Source: Flavobacteriaceae bacterium
GTDB taxonomy: Bacteria; Bacteroidota; Bacteroidia; Flavobacteriales; Flavobacteriaceae
DNA length: 18,463 nt
Reading direction: 5' to 3'
Assembly (NCBI GenBank): GCA_002693605.1
Contig: NZQO01000131.1
Location: 1-18,463, forward strand
This document shows, one piece after another, positions 5,567 to 13,515 of the stretch (positions are counted from its first letter, which is position 1; every line of letters starts with the position of its first letter). The position numbers were made by a program, and so were the translations under genes. Below the pieces are notes generated by a model, which did not search any database, was not told the origin of the DNA, and saw only the letters and a program-made list of their open reading frames with translations.

Positions 5567-7357
5567 ATGGAACACTTTATCGTATCGGCCAGAAAGTACC
5601 GTCCTACCCAATTTAAAGATGTGGTAGGCCAACAGGCCATTACCAATACCCTGGACAATGCCATTGCCAATGACCACTTGGCCCAGGCGTTGCTGTTCAC
5701 CGGGCCACGGGGCGTGGGAAAGACTACGTGTGCGCGCATTTTAGCGAAAAAAATAAACCAAGATGGTACCGAGCGTGAAGATGAAGATTTCGCCTTCAAT
5801 ATATTTGAACTGGATGCGGCATCGAACAACTCTGTAGATGATATCCGGAACTTGATCGACCAGGTTCGTATTCCCCCACAAGTTGGCAATTACAAGGTCT
5901 ATATCATCGATGAGGTGCACATGCTATCCTCTGCGGCTTTCAACGCATTTCTGAAAACCTTGGAAGAGCCGCCAAAGCACGCCATATTTATCTTAGCGAC
6001 AACTGAGAAGCACAAAATCATACCCACTATTCTGTCCCGATGCCAGATTTTCGATTTCCGGCGGATTACCGTTCAGGACATTAAGTCGCATTTGGCCGAA
6101 GTAGCCAAATCTGAACATATCGAGGCCGAAGACGACGCCCTGCACATTATTGCGCAAAAGGCCGATGGCGCGCTACGGGATGCGCTTTCCATTTTTGACC
6201 GAGTGGTGAGTTTCTCGGGTAAAAACCTTACACGTGAGGCCGTAACCGAAAACTTGAACGTTCTCGATTATACCTATTTTTTCCACATTACCGAATTGCT
6301 CTTGGAAAACCAGATTTCCAAGGTACTTCTCGCTTTTAACGACATCTTGGCCAAGGGGTTCGACGGGCACCACTTTATAATGGGCTTAGCGTCGCATTTC
6401 CGCGACTTGCTCGTTTGCAAGCACCAAGAAACTATCTCACTTTTGGAGGTAGGCGAACAGATCAAGACAATGTATTTCCAACAAAGCCAAAAGGCAGATG
6501 TGACGTTTTTGGTAGCTGCCATAGAGCTTGCCAATAGCTGCGATCTTACCTACAAGACCAGTCGAAACCAGCGCCTTCTCGTCGAGCTTTGCTTAATGCA
6601 ACTGGCCTCCCTCACTGCGGTAGGCGAAAAAAAAAATGACCTACCCCAGCGTTCCCTAACCAAGCAGCCCTATATCCTTCCCCCGAGCCACGGTATGGGC
6701 AGCAAAAATAAGCAAGCAGAGTCTAGCGAAAAAAAACAGGAGCCTGCTACGCCTGAAGTGAAAAATGCCACTCCCTCCCCCTACACACAAGAGGCGGTCA
6801 AGAACGGTACCCATACCAATAATGAAACCCCAACTGCACCAGCTGCAACTGCCAACAAAGTAGCCGAACGACCGGTAGTACACACCGAACGGAATACAAA
6901 TCGTGTATCGGCCCTTTCGTTGAAGAGTATTAAGAAAAAACAGGAAATCAAAAACGAAAAGACGGCAAATTTGCTGGCTACCGAAGAGCTGCCCACCGAA
7001 CCTTTTACGGAAGAAGCAATGCGCCGTGCCTGGACCGAATATTCTAAGAAGGTCGAGGCAGACGGCCAGTTCAACTTACTTTCGCACCTAACAATGGGGA
7101 TTCCCAAGTTAGAAGGTACGCTCATTCACCTCGAATTTCCGAACAGTACCATCAAGCTGGAAGTGGAGCGCGCCAAATACGAATTGTTGGGTTTCCTGCG
7201 ATCTGAACTTCAAAATTACGACATCGATCTTTCCATTGAAGTGAATGAAACCGCCGTGAAACGATATGCCTATACCCCTCGGGAAAAATTCGAAAAGCTG
7301 AAGGAATCGAACCCGTTACTGGAAAAATTACGGAAGGAATTTGATTTGGATATCTAG
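5567..7357 (+). CDS. dnaX: DNA polymerase III subunit gamma/tau
   Basis: 596 aa. This is the ATPase of the replicative clamp loader, which opens the beta clamp and, through its tau C-terminus, ties the loader to the polymerase. AAA+ motifs: Walker A GPRGVGKTT at 46-54, Walker B VYIIDEVH at 111-118, sensor 1 ATTEKHK near 144-150, and the SRC arginine finger at 157-159. The four zinc-binding cysteines that normally follow Walker A are absent; residues 60-82 are charged instead, as I recall for other flavobacterial DnaX. Domain III ends near 350, then comes a low-complexity linker rich in P, T, A, N and K (about 357-460), and a C-terminal domain (about 474-596) ending NPLLEKLRKEFDLDI. A run of ten A at codons 354-357 could yield a short gamma form by slippage. 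miaE follows 20 bp later. Confidence 0.96.
   Translation: MEHFIVSARKYRPTQFKDVVGQQAITNTLDNAIANDHLAQALLFTGPRGVGKTTCARILAKKINQDGTEREDEDFAFNIFELDAASNNSVDDIRNLIDQVRIPPQVGNYKVYIIDEVHMLSSAAFNAFLKTLEEPPKHAIFILATTEKHKIIPTILSRCQIFDFRRITVQDIKSHLAEVAKSEHIEAEDDALHIIAQKADGALRDALSIFDRVVSFSGKNLTREAVTENLNVLDYTYFFHITELLLENQISKVLLAFNDILAKGFDGHHFIMGLASHFRDLLVCKHQETISLLEVGEQIKTMYFQQSQKADVTFLVAAIELANSCDLTYKTSRNQRLLVELCLMQLASLTAVGEKKNDLPQRSLTKQPYILPPSHGMGSKNKQAESSEKKQEPATPEVKNATPSPYTQEAVKNGTHTNNETPTAPAATANKVAERPVVHTERNTNRVSALSLKSIKKKQEIKNEKTANLLATEELPTEPFTEEAMRRAWTEYSKKVEADGQFNLLSHLTMGIPKLEGTLIHLEFPNSTIKLEVERAKYELLGFLRSELQNYDIDLSIEVNETAVKRYAYTPREKFEKLKESNPLLEKLRKEFDLDI
6627..6636 (+). other. A10 tract in dnaX: candidate slippage site for a gamma form
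   Basis: Ten consecutive A lie in the zero frame as GAA AAA AAA AAT (residues E354, K355, K356, N357), at the junction of clamp-loader domain III and the variable linker. One extra A in the transcript, or a -1 ribosomal slip, reads GAA AAA AAA AAA TGA and stops at once, giving a 357-aa protein. Loss of one A reaches TAA after seven more codons. Known precedents are transcriptional slippage on A9 in Thermus dnaX and -1 frameshifting at A AAA AAG in E. coli dnaX. Confidence 0.5.
6729..6736 (+). other. A8 tract in the dnaX linker, possible second slippage site
   Basis: Eight A read in frame as GAA AAA AAA CAG. A one-base insertion leads to TGA within about seven codons (…TGC TAC GCC TGA), and a one-base loss to TGA slightly later. 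It may act with the A10 tract about 100 bp upstream, or simply reflect lysine-rich linker composition. Confidence 0.25.
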
Positions 7358-7377
7358 ATTAAAAATTAGCACGTTTT

Positions 7378-7989
7378 ATGGACGCACAAAATCAACCTAG
7401 CATCAAAATGCTCGGACTTAAATTGCCCACCGACCCCCGTTGGGTAAATATTGTCGAGAAAAATATAGAGGAAATATTAACCGACCACGCCTATTGCGAG
7501 CAAAAAGCGGCCGCTACGGCTATCTCGCTGATTGTTAGCTTTCCGGAATATACCGATTTGGTACAGGAAATGACCGCATTGGTTAAGGAGGAAATGAGCC
7601 ATTTCAAATTAGTGCACGATAAGATAATCGAGCGCGGTTGGACCCTAGGTCGCGATAGGAAGGACGAATACGTGAACCAGCTTCTCCGGTTTTTTCCGAA
7701 GGGCGGTAGCAGGACAACGCAACTTGTGCATAGATTGCTTTATGCGGCCCTTATCGAGGCGCGAAGCTGTGAACGCTTCAGGTTGCTTAGCGAAGAACTA
7801 GAAGACATCGAACTGGCGACCTTTTATCGTAATTTAATGGTTAGTGAGGCCAACCATTATACTATGTTTCTAGGCTTTGCGCGCACTTACGGTAACCGAA
7901 AGGAAGTAGACGCAAAATGGAACGAGCTCTTGGCATTTGAGGCTGAAATCATGAAGGAGTTGGGCAAGAAAGAAACGATACACGGATAA
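7378..7989 (+). CDS. miaE: tRNA 2-methylthio-N6-isopentenyladenosine-37 hydroxylase
   Basis: 203 aa. MiaE is a non-haem di-iron enzyme that hydroxylates the isopentenyl group of ms2i6A at tRNA position 37, after MiaA and MiaB. The ferritin-like metal ligands are visible: E41 in YCEQKAA, E71/E72 and H75 in KEEMSHF, E127 with E132 in EARSCERF, and E157 with H160 in SEANHY. The family opening MLGLKLPTDPRWV begins at residue 11. Length is normal. The gene follows dnaX by 20 bp on the same strand, without a visible promoter, and is probably co-transcribed. It converges on ppx with a single base between the two stop codons. miaA and miaB are not in this window. Confidence 0.92.
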   Translation: MDAQNQPSIKMLGLKLPTDPRWVNIVEKNIEEILTDHAYCEQKAAATAISLIVSFPEYTDLVQEMTALVKEEMSHFKLVHDKIIERGWTLGRDRKDEYVNQLLRFFPKGGSRTTQLVHRLLYAALIEARSCERFRLLSEELEDIELATFYRNLMVSEANHYTMFLGFARTYGNRKEVDAKWNELLAFEAEIMKELGKKETIHG

Positions 7990-7990
7990 C

Positions 7991-8902
7991 CTACCTAACG
8001 TCTATCGATTCTGCTACCTTTTCATTGTAAAGGCTCTTCACGATCCCATCGGCCAAACCGATTTTGGGTACATAGATATTTTTAGCACCGCTCCATTTCA
8101 TAGCCGAAAGGTAAATCCTAGTTGCGGGAATAATTACGTCGGCCCGGTCTGGGTTCATGTTCATTTCGGTTATGCGCTCTTCGAAACTGTGGTTTTTAAT
8201 CAGCTCATAGTAAGACGCTAGATAGAAATACGTAAGTGGCTTGCCCAATTTCTTTCCGCTATTTTTGAAAATGTGGTTAATGTTTCCGCCAGAGCCAATG
8301 CAGTAAACCTTTCGGTATCCCTTGGTAAATTCCTTAATCCACGACTCCATTTGCTGCCACATCGTATCTTCCACCATATTATTGATAAGCCGTACCGTTC
8401 CCATCTTGAAGGAGCGCGAGGTAACCGTTTTACCATTTGCGAAAATGGTAAATTCGGTACTTCCTCCACCCACATCGATATAGAGGAATACCTTTTCGCC
8501 CTGTATGAGTGAATGTAGGTCGGTAGATGCTATGATAGCCGCCTCGTCGTTTCCGTCAATTATATTGATGGCCAGGCCCGTCTTCTCTTCCAATTGACGG
8601 GCAATATCGTTACCGTTGCGCGATTCTCGCATCGCAGATGTGGCACACGCCCTAAATCGGGTTACGTTATGCGCTTGCATCAGCAGCCGAAACGCGTTCA
8701 TGGTATCGAGCATGCGACGGTAATTGACTTCGGAAATCTTCCCTTCCAAAAAAACATCGGCTCCCAATCTAATGGGCACCCGTACCAGGGAGGTTTTCTT
8801 GAACAAGGTCTCTTTACCCTCGTTCTCTATTACCGACGCAATAAGCAGCCGGATGGCATTTGAGCCAATATCTACAGCACCGTATTTTTCAATTGATAGC
8901 AA
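7991..8902 (-). CDS. ppx: Ppx/GppA-type exopolyphosphatase / guanosine pentaphosphate phosphatase
   Basis: 303 aa, the short single-module form without the C-terminal HD-like domain of E. coli Ppx. It belongs to the ASKHA superfamily: phosphate 1 motif AVDIGSNAIRLL (9-20), ACATSAMRES (85-94), a catalytic-type acid in IIDGNDEAA (E120), phosphate 2 motif DVGGGSTEF (143-151), and a GSGGNI loop. The expected reaction is hydrolysis of terminal phosphates from polyphosphate, or of pppGpp; the sequence cannot decide between them. The start is TTG at 8902, one base after the ppk1 stop codon, and no ATG lies nearby that would keep the AVDIGSN motif intact. It is therefore probably translationally coupled to ppk1. 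Confidence 0.9.
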   Translation of the reverse strand: MLSIEKYGAVDIGSNAIRLLIASVIENEGKETLFKKTSLVRVPIRLGADVFLEGKISEVNYRRMLDTMNAFRLLMQAHNVTRFRACATSAMRESRNGNDIARQLEEKTGLAINIIDGNDEAAIIASTDLHSLIQGEKVFLYIDVGGGSTEFTIFANGKTVTSRSFKMGTVRLINNMVEDTMWQQMESWIKEFTKGYRKVYCIGSGGNINHIFKNSGKKLGKPLTYFYLASYYELIKNHSFEERITEMNMNPDRADVIIPATRIYLSAMKWSGAKNIYVPKIGLADGIVKSLYNEKVAESIDVR

Positions 8903-8903
8903 C

Positions 8904-10997
8904 CTATGCGTTTAGTTTGTTCTGGTAATAATCGTAAAGTTTAAATTGAGACCGGATCTTCTCTTTGTCATTTTTCCGATATGCATTTCTGGACTTTCCG
9001 GCAACGATTCTTGCCTTCACGTTGTCGTTCCAGCTAATTTCAAAGGTTTCATCAAGTTCCCTTTTAATTTCCGAATCGTATATAGGGCAAGTAATTTCAA
9101 CCCGATTGTCAAGATTTCGGCCCATAAAATCGGCCGAGGAAATGTACATCCTGGGGTCGCCCCCATTCTCAAAGATAAACAATCGAGGATGCTCCAAAAA
9201 TTTATCGACGATACTGATGGCCTCGATATTTTCGCTCATGCCGCGCACCCCTGGAATTAGGCAACAAATTCCGCGTATTATAAGCTTTATTCGCACTCCT
9301 GCCCTACTGGCCTCGTAGAGCTTGTCTATCATCTTAAAATCGGATAGGCTGTTTAACTTCAGTTTTATGCCACTTGGCAGGCCTTCGTGCTTGTTCCTTA
9401 TTTCGGTATCGATCAGGTTATAAAGAGCATTGCGGGTATAATGCGGAGAGACAATAAGGTGGCGGTATTTTTTTATCTTGTAATTCACCTCAAAAAAATC
9501 GAATACCTTATTTATTTCCTTGCATATTTTCTGATCGGAGGTAAAAAGGGTATAATCTGTATAGATGCGGGCAGTCGACTCGTTAAAGTTACCGGTACTT
9601 ATAATGGCATAACGCTTTATCTTGCCGTTCTCTACCCGTTCAACGATGCACGCCTTGCAATGCACCTTGAGCCCTGAAACGCCAAAAATTAAGTGTACGC
9701 CTTCGCTCTGCATCTGTTCGGCATAACTAATGTTGGCTTCTTCGTCGAACCGGGCCTGAAGCTCGATCTGCACCGTTACCTCCTTCCCGTTCTTCTTCGC
9801 ATTAATAAGGGAGCTTGCAATGTGCGATACCTGCGCCAAGCGGTATATGGTAATTTTAATCGATTTTACATTGGGGTCTAGCGCTGCTTCCCGCAAAAAT
9901 TTTACGACATAAGAGAAACTTTGGTACGGGGCGTATAACAGGTAATCTTTATGCGCTATCTTATCGAGTAGGCTTCCCTGTAGGCTCAACCCTACTATGG
10001 GCAGGGGTTCAATTTGCTCGTAGAGCAAATCGGCGCGGCCCAAGCTGGGAAAACCCATATAATCGCGTCTATTATGGTATCTTCCGCCGGGAATAATACT
10101 ATCGGTCTTATCGATCCCCATTTTATTTAATAGGAAATTGAGCGTTTTTTTATGGATGCTCTTATCGTAAACGAACCGCACCGGATCGCCCGTACTTCTA
10201 TTTTTTACGCTTTTTGAAATTTTATCAATAAAGCTTCGGCTCAGGTCGCTATCAATATCGAGTTCGGCATCTCTCGTAATCTTAATCATGTGTGCCGAAA
10301 TATTCTTGTACTTGAATATGCTGAAAATATTGTGCAGACAGTGCCGGATTAAGTCGTCAAGCAAGATAATATATTGCTTATCGCCATCGGGCGGGAGCAC
10401 CACAAAGCGATCTATCACCTTCGGGATTTCTATTAGGGCATAATTATTTTTCGTTTCAAAAGTTTTGTCCTCCTGGGACATTTCCATGGTTACGGCCAAA
10501 TAGGCCGCACTGTCCTTAAGCATGGGAAATTCCTCGAGTTCGCCAATCATAATCGTAACTAGGGCCGGACTCACCGTGCGTATGAAATAATCGGAAATAA
10601 ATTTGCCTTGTGCCGGGGTTACCTCGGTCTCATTGATAATGAAAATATTCTTCTTTTGAAGCTCTTCCTGTATCTTCCTGAGTATATTTAGGCTCGTTGA
10701 TTGTTGCTGGATAACGGTTTGGGTAATTTCCTCCAGTAGATCCTTAGCCGAGATCCCGCCCAAGAAACTACGGCCGCCCTTGCCCGCCTCAACGATGCGC
10801 TTTACGGTCGCGTACCGAACCTTGAAAAACTCATCAAGGTTATTCGAGAAAATACCTAAAAAACGTAAGCGCTCAATAAGTGGTACCGATTCGTCTTCGG
10901 CTTCCTGAAGTACACGGGCATTGAACTGAAGCCAGCTCAGTTCGCGGTTTCGGTATTGGTTTTGCACCAACAATGTTTTCTCTACTTTTTCGGTCAT
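8904..10997 (-). CDS. ppk1: Polyphosphate kinase 1
   Basis: 697 aa, close to E. coli Ppk (688). It makes long-chain polyphosphate reversibly from ATP, usually at the inner membrane. It has the N-terminal region (YRNRELSWLQFNARVL, 15-30; FSNNLDEFFKVR, 50-61) and two phospholipase-D-like halves. H446 in LKVHCKA corresponds to the autophosphorylated histidine of E. coli Ppk, followed by ISTGNFNESTARIYTDY (466-482). H603 in LEHPRLF matches the second essential histidine, with SSADFMGRNLDNRVEI at 620-635. The start ATG overlaps the stop of sixA (TAATG), and ppx follows with one base between, so the three genes look like one translationally coupled unit. Confidence 0.97.
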   Translation of the reverse strand: MTEKVEKTLLVQNQYRNRELSWLQFNARVLQEAEDESVPLIERLRFLGIFSNNLDEFFKVRYATVKRIVEAGKGGRSFLGGISAKDLLEEITQTVIQQQSTSLNILRKIQEELQKKNIFIINETEVTPAQGKFISDYFIRTVSPALVTIMIGELEEFPMLKDSAAYLAVTMEMSQEDKTFETKNNYALIEIPKVIDRFVVLPPDGDKQYIILLDDLIRHCLHNIFSIFKYKNISAHMIKITRDAELDIDSDLSRSFIDKISKSVKNRSTGDPVRFVYDKSIHKKTLNFLLNKMGIDKTDSIIPGGRYHNRRDYMGFPSLGRADLLYEQIEPLPIVGLSLQGSLLDKIAHKDYLLYAPYQSFSYVVKFLREAALDPNVKSIKITIYRLAQVSHIASSLINAKKNGKEVTVQIELQARFDEEANISYAEQMQSEGVHLIFGVSGLKVHCKACIVERVENGKIKRYAIISTGNFNESTARIYTDYTLFTSDQKICKEINKVFDFFEVNYKIKKYRHLIVSPHYTRNALYNLIDTEIRNKHEGLPSGIKLKLNSLSDFKMIDKLYEASRAGVRIKLIIRGICCLIPGVRGMSENIEAISIVDKFLEHPRLFIFENGGDPRMYISSADFMGRNLDNRVEITCPIYDSEIKRELDETFEISWNDNVKARIVAGKSRNAYRKNDKEKIRSQFKLYDYYQNKLNA

Positions 10998-11485
10998 TAG
11001 TCTTTTAGGTGTCTAGGAAATACTGCGTGTTTGGTAATTCCCGTTGAAATCTGGTCCCAAGAATCTTCCTCAAATTCAATAGCCACGAACCCGCAGGTGG
11101 GAAGATTTTCAATATATTGATTTCCCAGCATATTGACAATGGAGGTAAATGCGTGATTGTGACCAACAATCATAACGACATTTAGCGATTCGTCCAGCTT
11201 CTTCACACTCTTTATAACCTGTTGCCCACTAAAGTCGTATAGATCGTGATTCAGTTCAAAATCATCCTCTGCGACGTTAAAGGCATTCATGAAGTAAGAG
11301 GCTGTCGTACGTGCGCGGTTCGCATCGCTGCTCACGATGCGCTGTGGCGGTTTCACTAGGTTCTTTACGTGTTGCGACACCAAGGCTGCGTCGTTCTTGC
11401 CGCGGCCCTTTAGTGGGCGCTGGTGGTCTTCTACATCATATTTCCACGATGATTTGGCGTGCCGTACCATGTACAAAGTCTTCAT
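10997..11485 (-). CDS. sixA: SixA-like histidine phosphatase
   Basis: 162 aa, histidine phosphatase (phosphoglycerate mutase-like) superfamily. The catalytic RHA triad is in YMVRHAKSSW (R8, H9), LKGRGKNDA follows at 25-33, and the second catalytic histidine is H109 in IVGHNHAF. SixA of E. coli removes phosphate from phosphohistidine proteins. Here the true substrate is unknown, though its position directly upstream of ppk1, whose intermediate is a phosphohistidine, is suggestive (inference). The stop overlaps the ppk1 ATG, and pdxH lies 17 bp upstream, so all four genes pdxH-sixA-ppk1-ppx may share a transcript. Confidence 0.88.
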   Translation of the reverse strand: MKTLYMVRHAKSSWKYDVEDHQRPLKGRGKNDAALVSQHVKNLVKPPQRIVSSDANRARTTASYFMNAFNVAEDDFELNHDLYDFSGQQVIKSVKKLDESLNVVMIVGHNHAFTSIVNMLGNQYIENLPTCGFVAIEFEEDSWDQISTGITKHAVFPRHLKD

Positions 11486-11502
11486 ACGTATCTCTTTAAA
11501 TG

Positions 11503-12147
11503 CTAGGGCTGTAATCGGTTAATTGTCCAATCGAGCCCGTCTAGTTTATATTGTAGCCTATCGTGCAGGCGGTTGGGTCTTCCCTGCCAAAATTCAATTT
11601 CAACCGGCCGAACGAGATATCCGCCCCAATTTAAGGGACAAGGTATTTCCATATCGGCATATTGGCGTTCCAATTGCTGTAAGCGCCTTTCCATCTCTTC
11701 CCTGCTTTCTATCACGCTGCTCTGTTGCGAGACAAGAGCGCCCAGTTGGCTGCCCCTTGGCCGTGAATGGAAATAGTTCACCGAGTCTTCCCTACTCGTT
11801 TTCTCTGCCTTACCCTTTATGATAATTTGCCGCTCTAGGACCGGCCAGAAAAAGGAAAGACAAATATGTTTGTTATGGGTTAGGGAAGCTCCTTTTTCGC
11901 TCTCGTAATTCGTATAGAAATAAAAGCCGTTTTCATCATACTTTTTCAGCAATACTACCCTTCCACGCGGGAAACCGTCGACACCAATTGTGCTCACTGT
12001 CATTGCATTTGCCTCGTCTACCGTTCCCGACTCGCGAACCTCATAAAACCACCTTCTAAATTGCTGCATAGGGTTATCGTCTACATGGGTCTTCAGCAAT
12101 TCATCTTTCTCGTACGATTTACGGTAATGGTGGAGTTTTTCAGACAT
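11503..12147 (-). CDS. pdxH: Pyridoxamine 5'-phosphate oxidase
   Basis: 214 aa, normal length. This is the FMN-dependent oxidase that converts pyridoxine or pyridoxamine 5'-phosphate to pyridoxal 5'-phosphate with oxygen. Visible family features are DNPMQQFRRWF (24-34), the FMN-binding block GRVVLLKKYDENGFYFYTNYES, SRPRGSQLGALVS in the middle, and the C-terminal signature EFWQGRPNRLHDR (around residues 184-196). The start ATG at 12147 is 73 bp downstream of rnz. I see no convincing promoter in that gap, so it may belong to the pyrR-rnz transcript. Confidence 0.96.
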   Translation of the reverse strand: MSEKLHHYRKSYEKDELLKTHVDDNPMQQFRRWFYEVRESGTVDEANAMTVSTIGVDGFPRGRVVLLKKYDENGFYFYTNYESEKGASLTHNKHICLSFFWPVLERQIIIKGKAEKTSREDSVNYFHSRPRGSQLGALVSQQSSVIESREEMERRLQQLERQYADMEIPCPLNWGGYLVRPVEIEFWQGRPNRLHDRLQYKLDGLDWTINRLQP

Positions 12148-12220
12148 TCGCGAACTTTATTGCAAGGTACAAGATTTCAGAATGCTATAAAAAGCCTAGT
12201 GCTTAATTCTCTCTTAAAAA

Positions 12221-13126
12221 TTAGAGGTCGAAAACCTTGCCATCTTCGGCCAGTACTACGTTCGTAAATAATTCGCTTGCCTCTTTCCTGAAATTTTCGA
12301 GCGATCCGTACCTACCTGAATAATGCCCTAGTATTAACTGCCCGACCGCGGCTTTTTTGGCAATGGCACCAGCTTCCTTCGCCGTACTGTGCTTGGTTTT
12401 GACCGCTAAATGGTGGTGCTCGTCCAAAAAGGTAGCCTCGTGGTACAGGGACGTTACATTGGATATTTGCGAAACGATCTCCGGAAAGTAGGCGGTATCG
12501 CTACAATAGGCATAACTCTTCGGGGGGTCGGGGTCTTGGGTGACGGTAGCATTCGGTATAAGTTTCCCTTCCACGTTCTCCACATCGAAGCCCTGTTTAA
12601 GTTTTTGATAGTAGCTCACGTCAATACGGGCCTTGCCCGCGGCCTTTACGTCCAATTTGCGCTCGCCAATTTTCTCTCGAAAGAGAAACCCATTTGTATA
12701 TACCCTATGGTCCAACGGAATGGTAGTGACGGTTAACTTATCGTCATCGAAAATTACTTGTGGGTCCGTACTTTCCAACTCATGAAACAACAACGGATAA
12801 TTTGTGTAGCTCTTCCCTAATTTCAGTTGTAGCAATATTGCGTCCTTAATTCCCTTCGGGCCGTATATATGTAGCTCGGCCTCGCGGCCCAGCAACCGAA
12901 ATGTTGATATGAGCCCCACCAGACCGAAAAAATGGTCGCCGTGCAAATGCGAGATAAAGATATGGCGGAGTCTTGAAAATTTCACCTTAAATCGGCGAAG
13001 CTGCACCTGCGTTCCCTCCCCACAATCTATCAGGAAGAGATGTCCGCGAACCTCCAACACCTGTGCCGTAGGGTTCGAGTCCCATCGAGGGGTGGCAGAG
13101 TGGCAACCAAGAATGGTGAGTTTCAT
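12221..13126 (-). CDS. rnz: Ribonuclease Z (tRNA 3' endonuclease)
   Basis: 301 aa, the short tRNase Z form of the metallo-beta-lactamase superfamily. It cuts the 3' trailer from tRNA precursors. The zinc motif SHLHGDHFFGL is at 59-69 (H60, H62, D64, H65). Family motifs follow in order: LDHRVYTNGF, the AYCSDTAYF aspartate, HEATF, KHSTAKEAGAIA and GHYSGRY. The start MKLTILGCHSATP is the family N-terminus, so the ATG at 13126 is well supported. A small STAS-like gene lies 53 bp upstream. RNase P RNA, the enzyme for the other tRNA end, is encoded about 7 kb away in this window. Confidence 0.96.
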   Translation of the reverse strand: MKLTILGCHSATPRWDSNPTAQVLEVRGHLFLIDCGEGTQVQLRRFKVKFSRLRHIFISHLHGDHFFGLVGLISTFRLLGREAELHIYGPKGIKDAILLQLKLGKSYTNYPLLFHELESTDPQVIFDDDKLTVTTIPLDHRVYTNGFLFREKIGERKLDVKAAGKARIDVSYYQKLKQGFDVENVEGKLIPNATVTQDPDPPKSYAYCSDTAYFPEIVSQISNVTSLYHEATFLDEHHHLAVKTKHSTAKEAGAIAKKAAVGQLILGHYSGRYGSLENFRKEASELFTNVVLAEDGKVFDL

Positions 13127-13179
13127 GAGCTAATTTAGGTGAACTTCGGAAATAGGATAAATTTTAACTTATTCAATAA

Positions 13180-13515
13180 TTAGAAGCCGAGATCGCGCTC
13201 AATTTCCTCCATTTCAACGATATCTTCGCCTTCCTGTATGGTTGGCACCACGATCATTTCCATGGGAACGTCATCGGGATTTATGGAGTCGTTCACGAGC
13301 ACGAACGACTGCTTGGTCTTTCGGTGCAAATTGGAAGTCTTGAGGAACAACAGCAGCTCCTGAAGCCCCATATTGGTATATTGCAGTAAATCTACGATTA
13401 CATTCTGCCCCTTGTACTTGTTTGGAATTTGATATTCCAAAAAAGAGGCGAACTCGATTATATCGTCCTGCTCATCGGCCAGGACGACGAAATTGTCATG
13501 ATTTTTAATCTTCAT
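13180..13515 (-). CDS. Small conserved protein between pyrB and rnz, unknown function
   Basis: 111 aa. I chose the ATG at 13515 (MKIKNHDNFVVLAD); an upstream ATG at 13566 would add 17 residues deep inside pyrB and is unlikely. The chosen start overlaps the end of pyrB by 11 bp. No signal peptide or membrane segment is present. Alternating strands and helices (NFVVLADE, FASFLEY, GQNVIVDLLQYTNM, LQELLLFLKTSN, SFVLVNDS) suggest a small alpha/beta STAS-like fold. The C-terminus is very acidic (EGEDIVEMEEIERD). Such proteins may be labelled ribonuclease Z in databases because of their neighbour, but no nuclease motif is present. Function unknown. Confidence 0.8.
   Translation of the reverse strand: MKIKNHDNFVVLADEQDDIIEFASFLEYQIPNKYKGQNVIVDLLQYTNMGLQELLLFLKTSNLHRKTKQSFVLVNDSINPDDVPMEMIVVPTIQEGEDIVEMEEIERDLGF

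Noticed and set aside
12181..12232. Possible terminator hairpin between rnz and pdxH
   Set aside because: The arms around the A/T-rich TTAA stretches pair only imperfectly and there is no clean T run in the transcribed direction.
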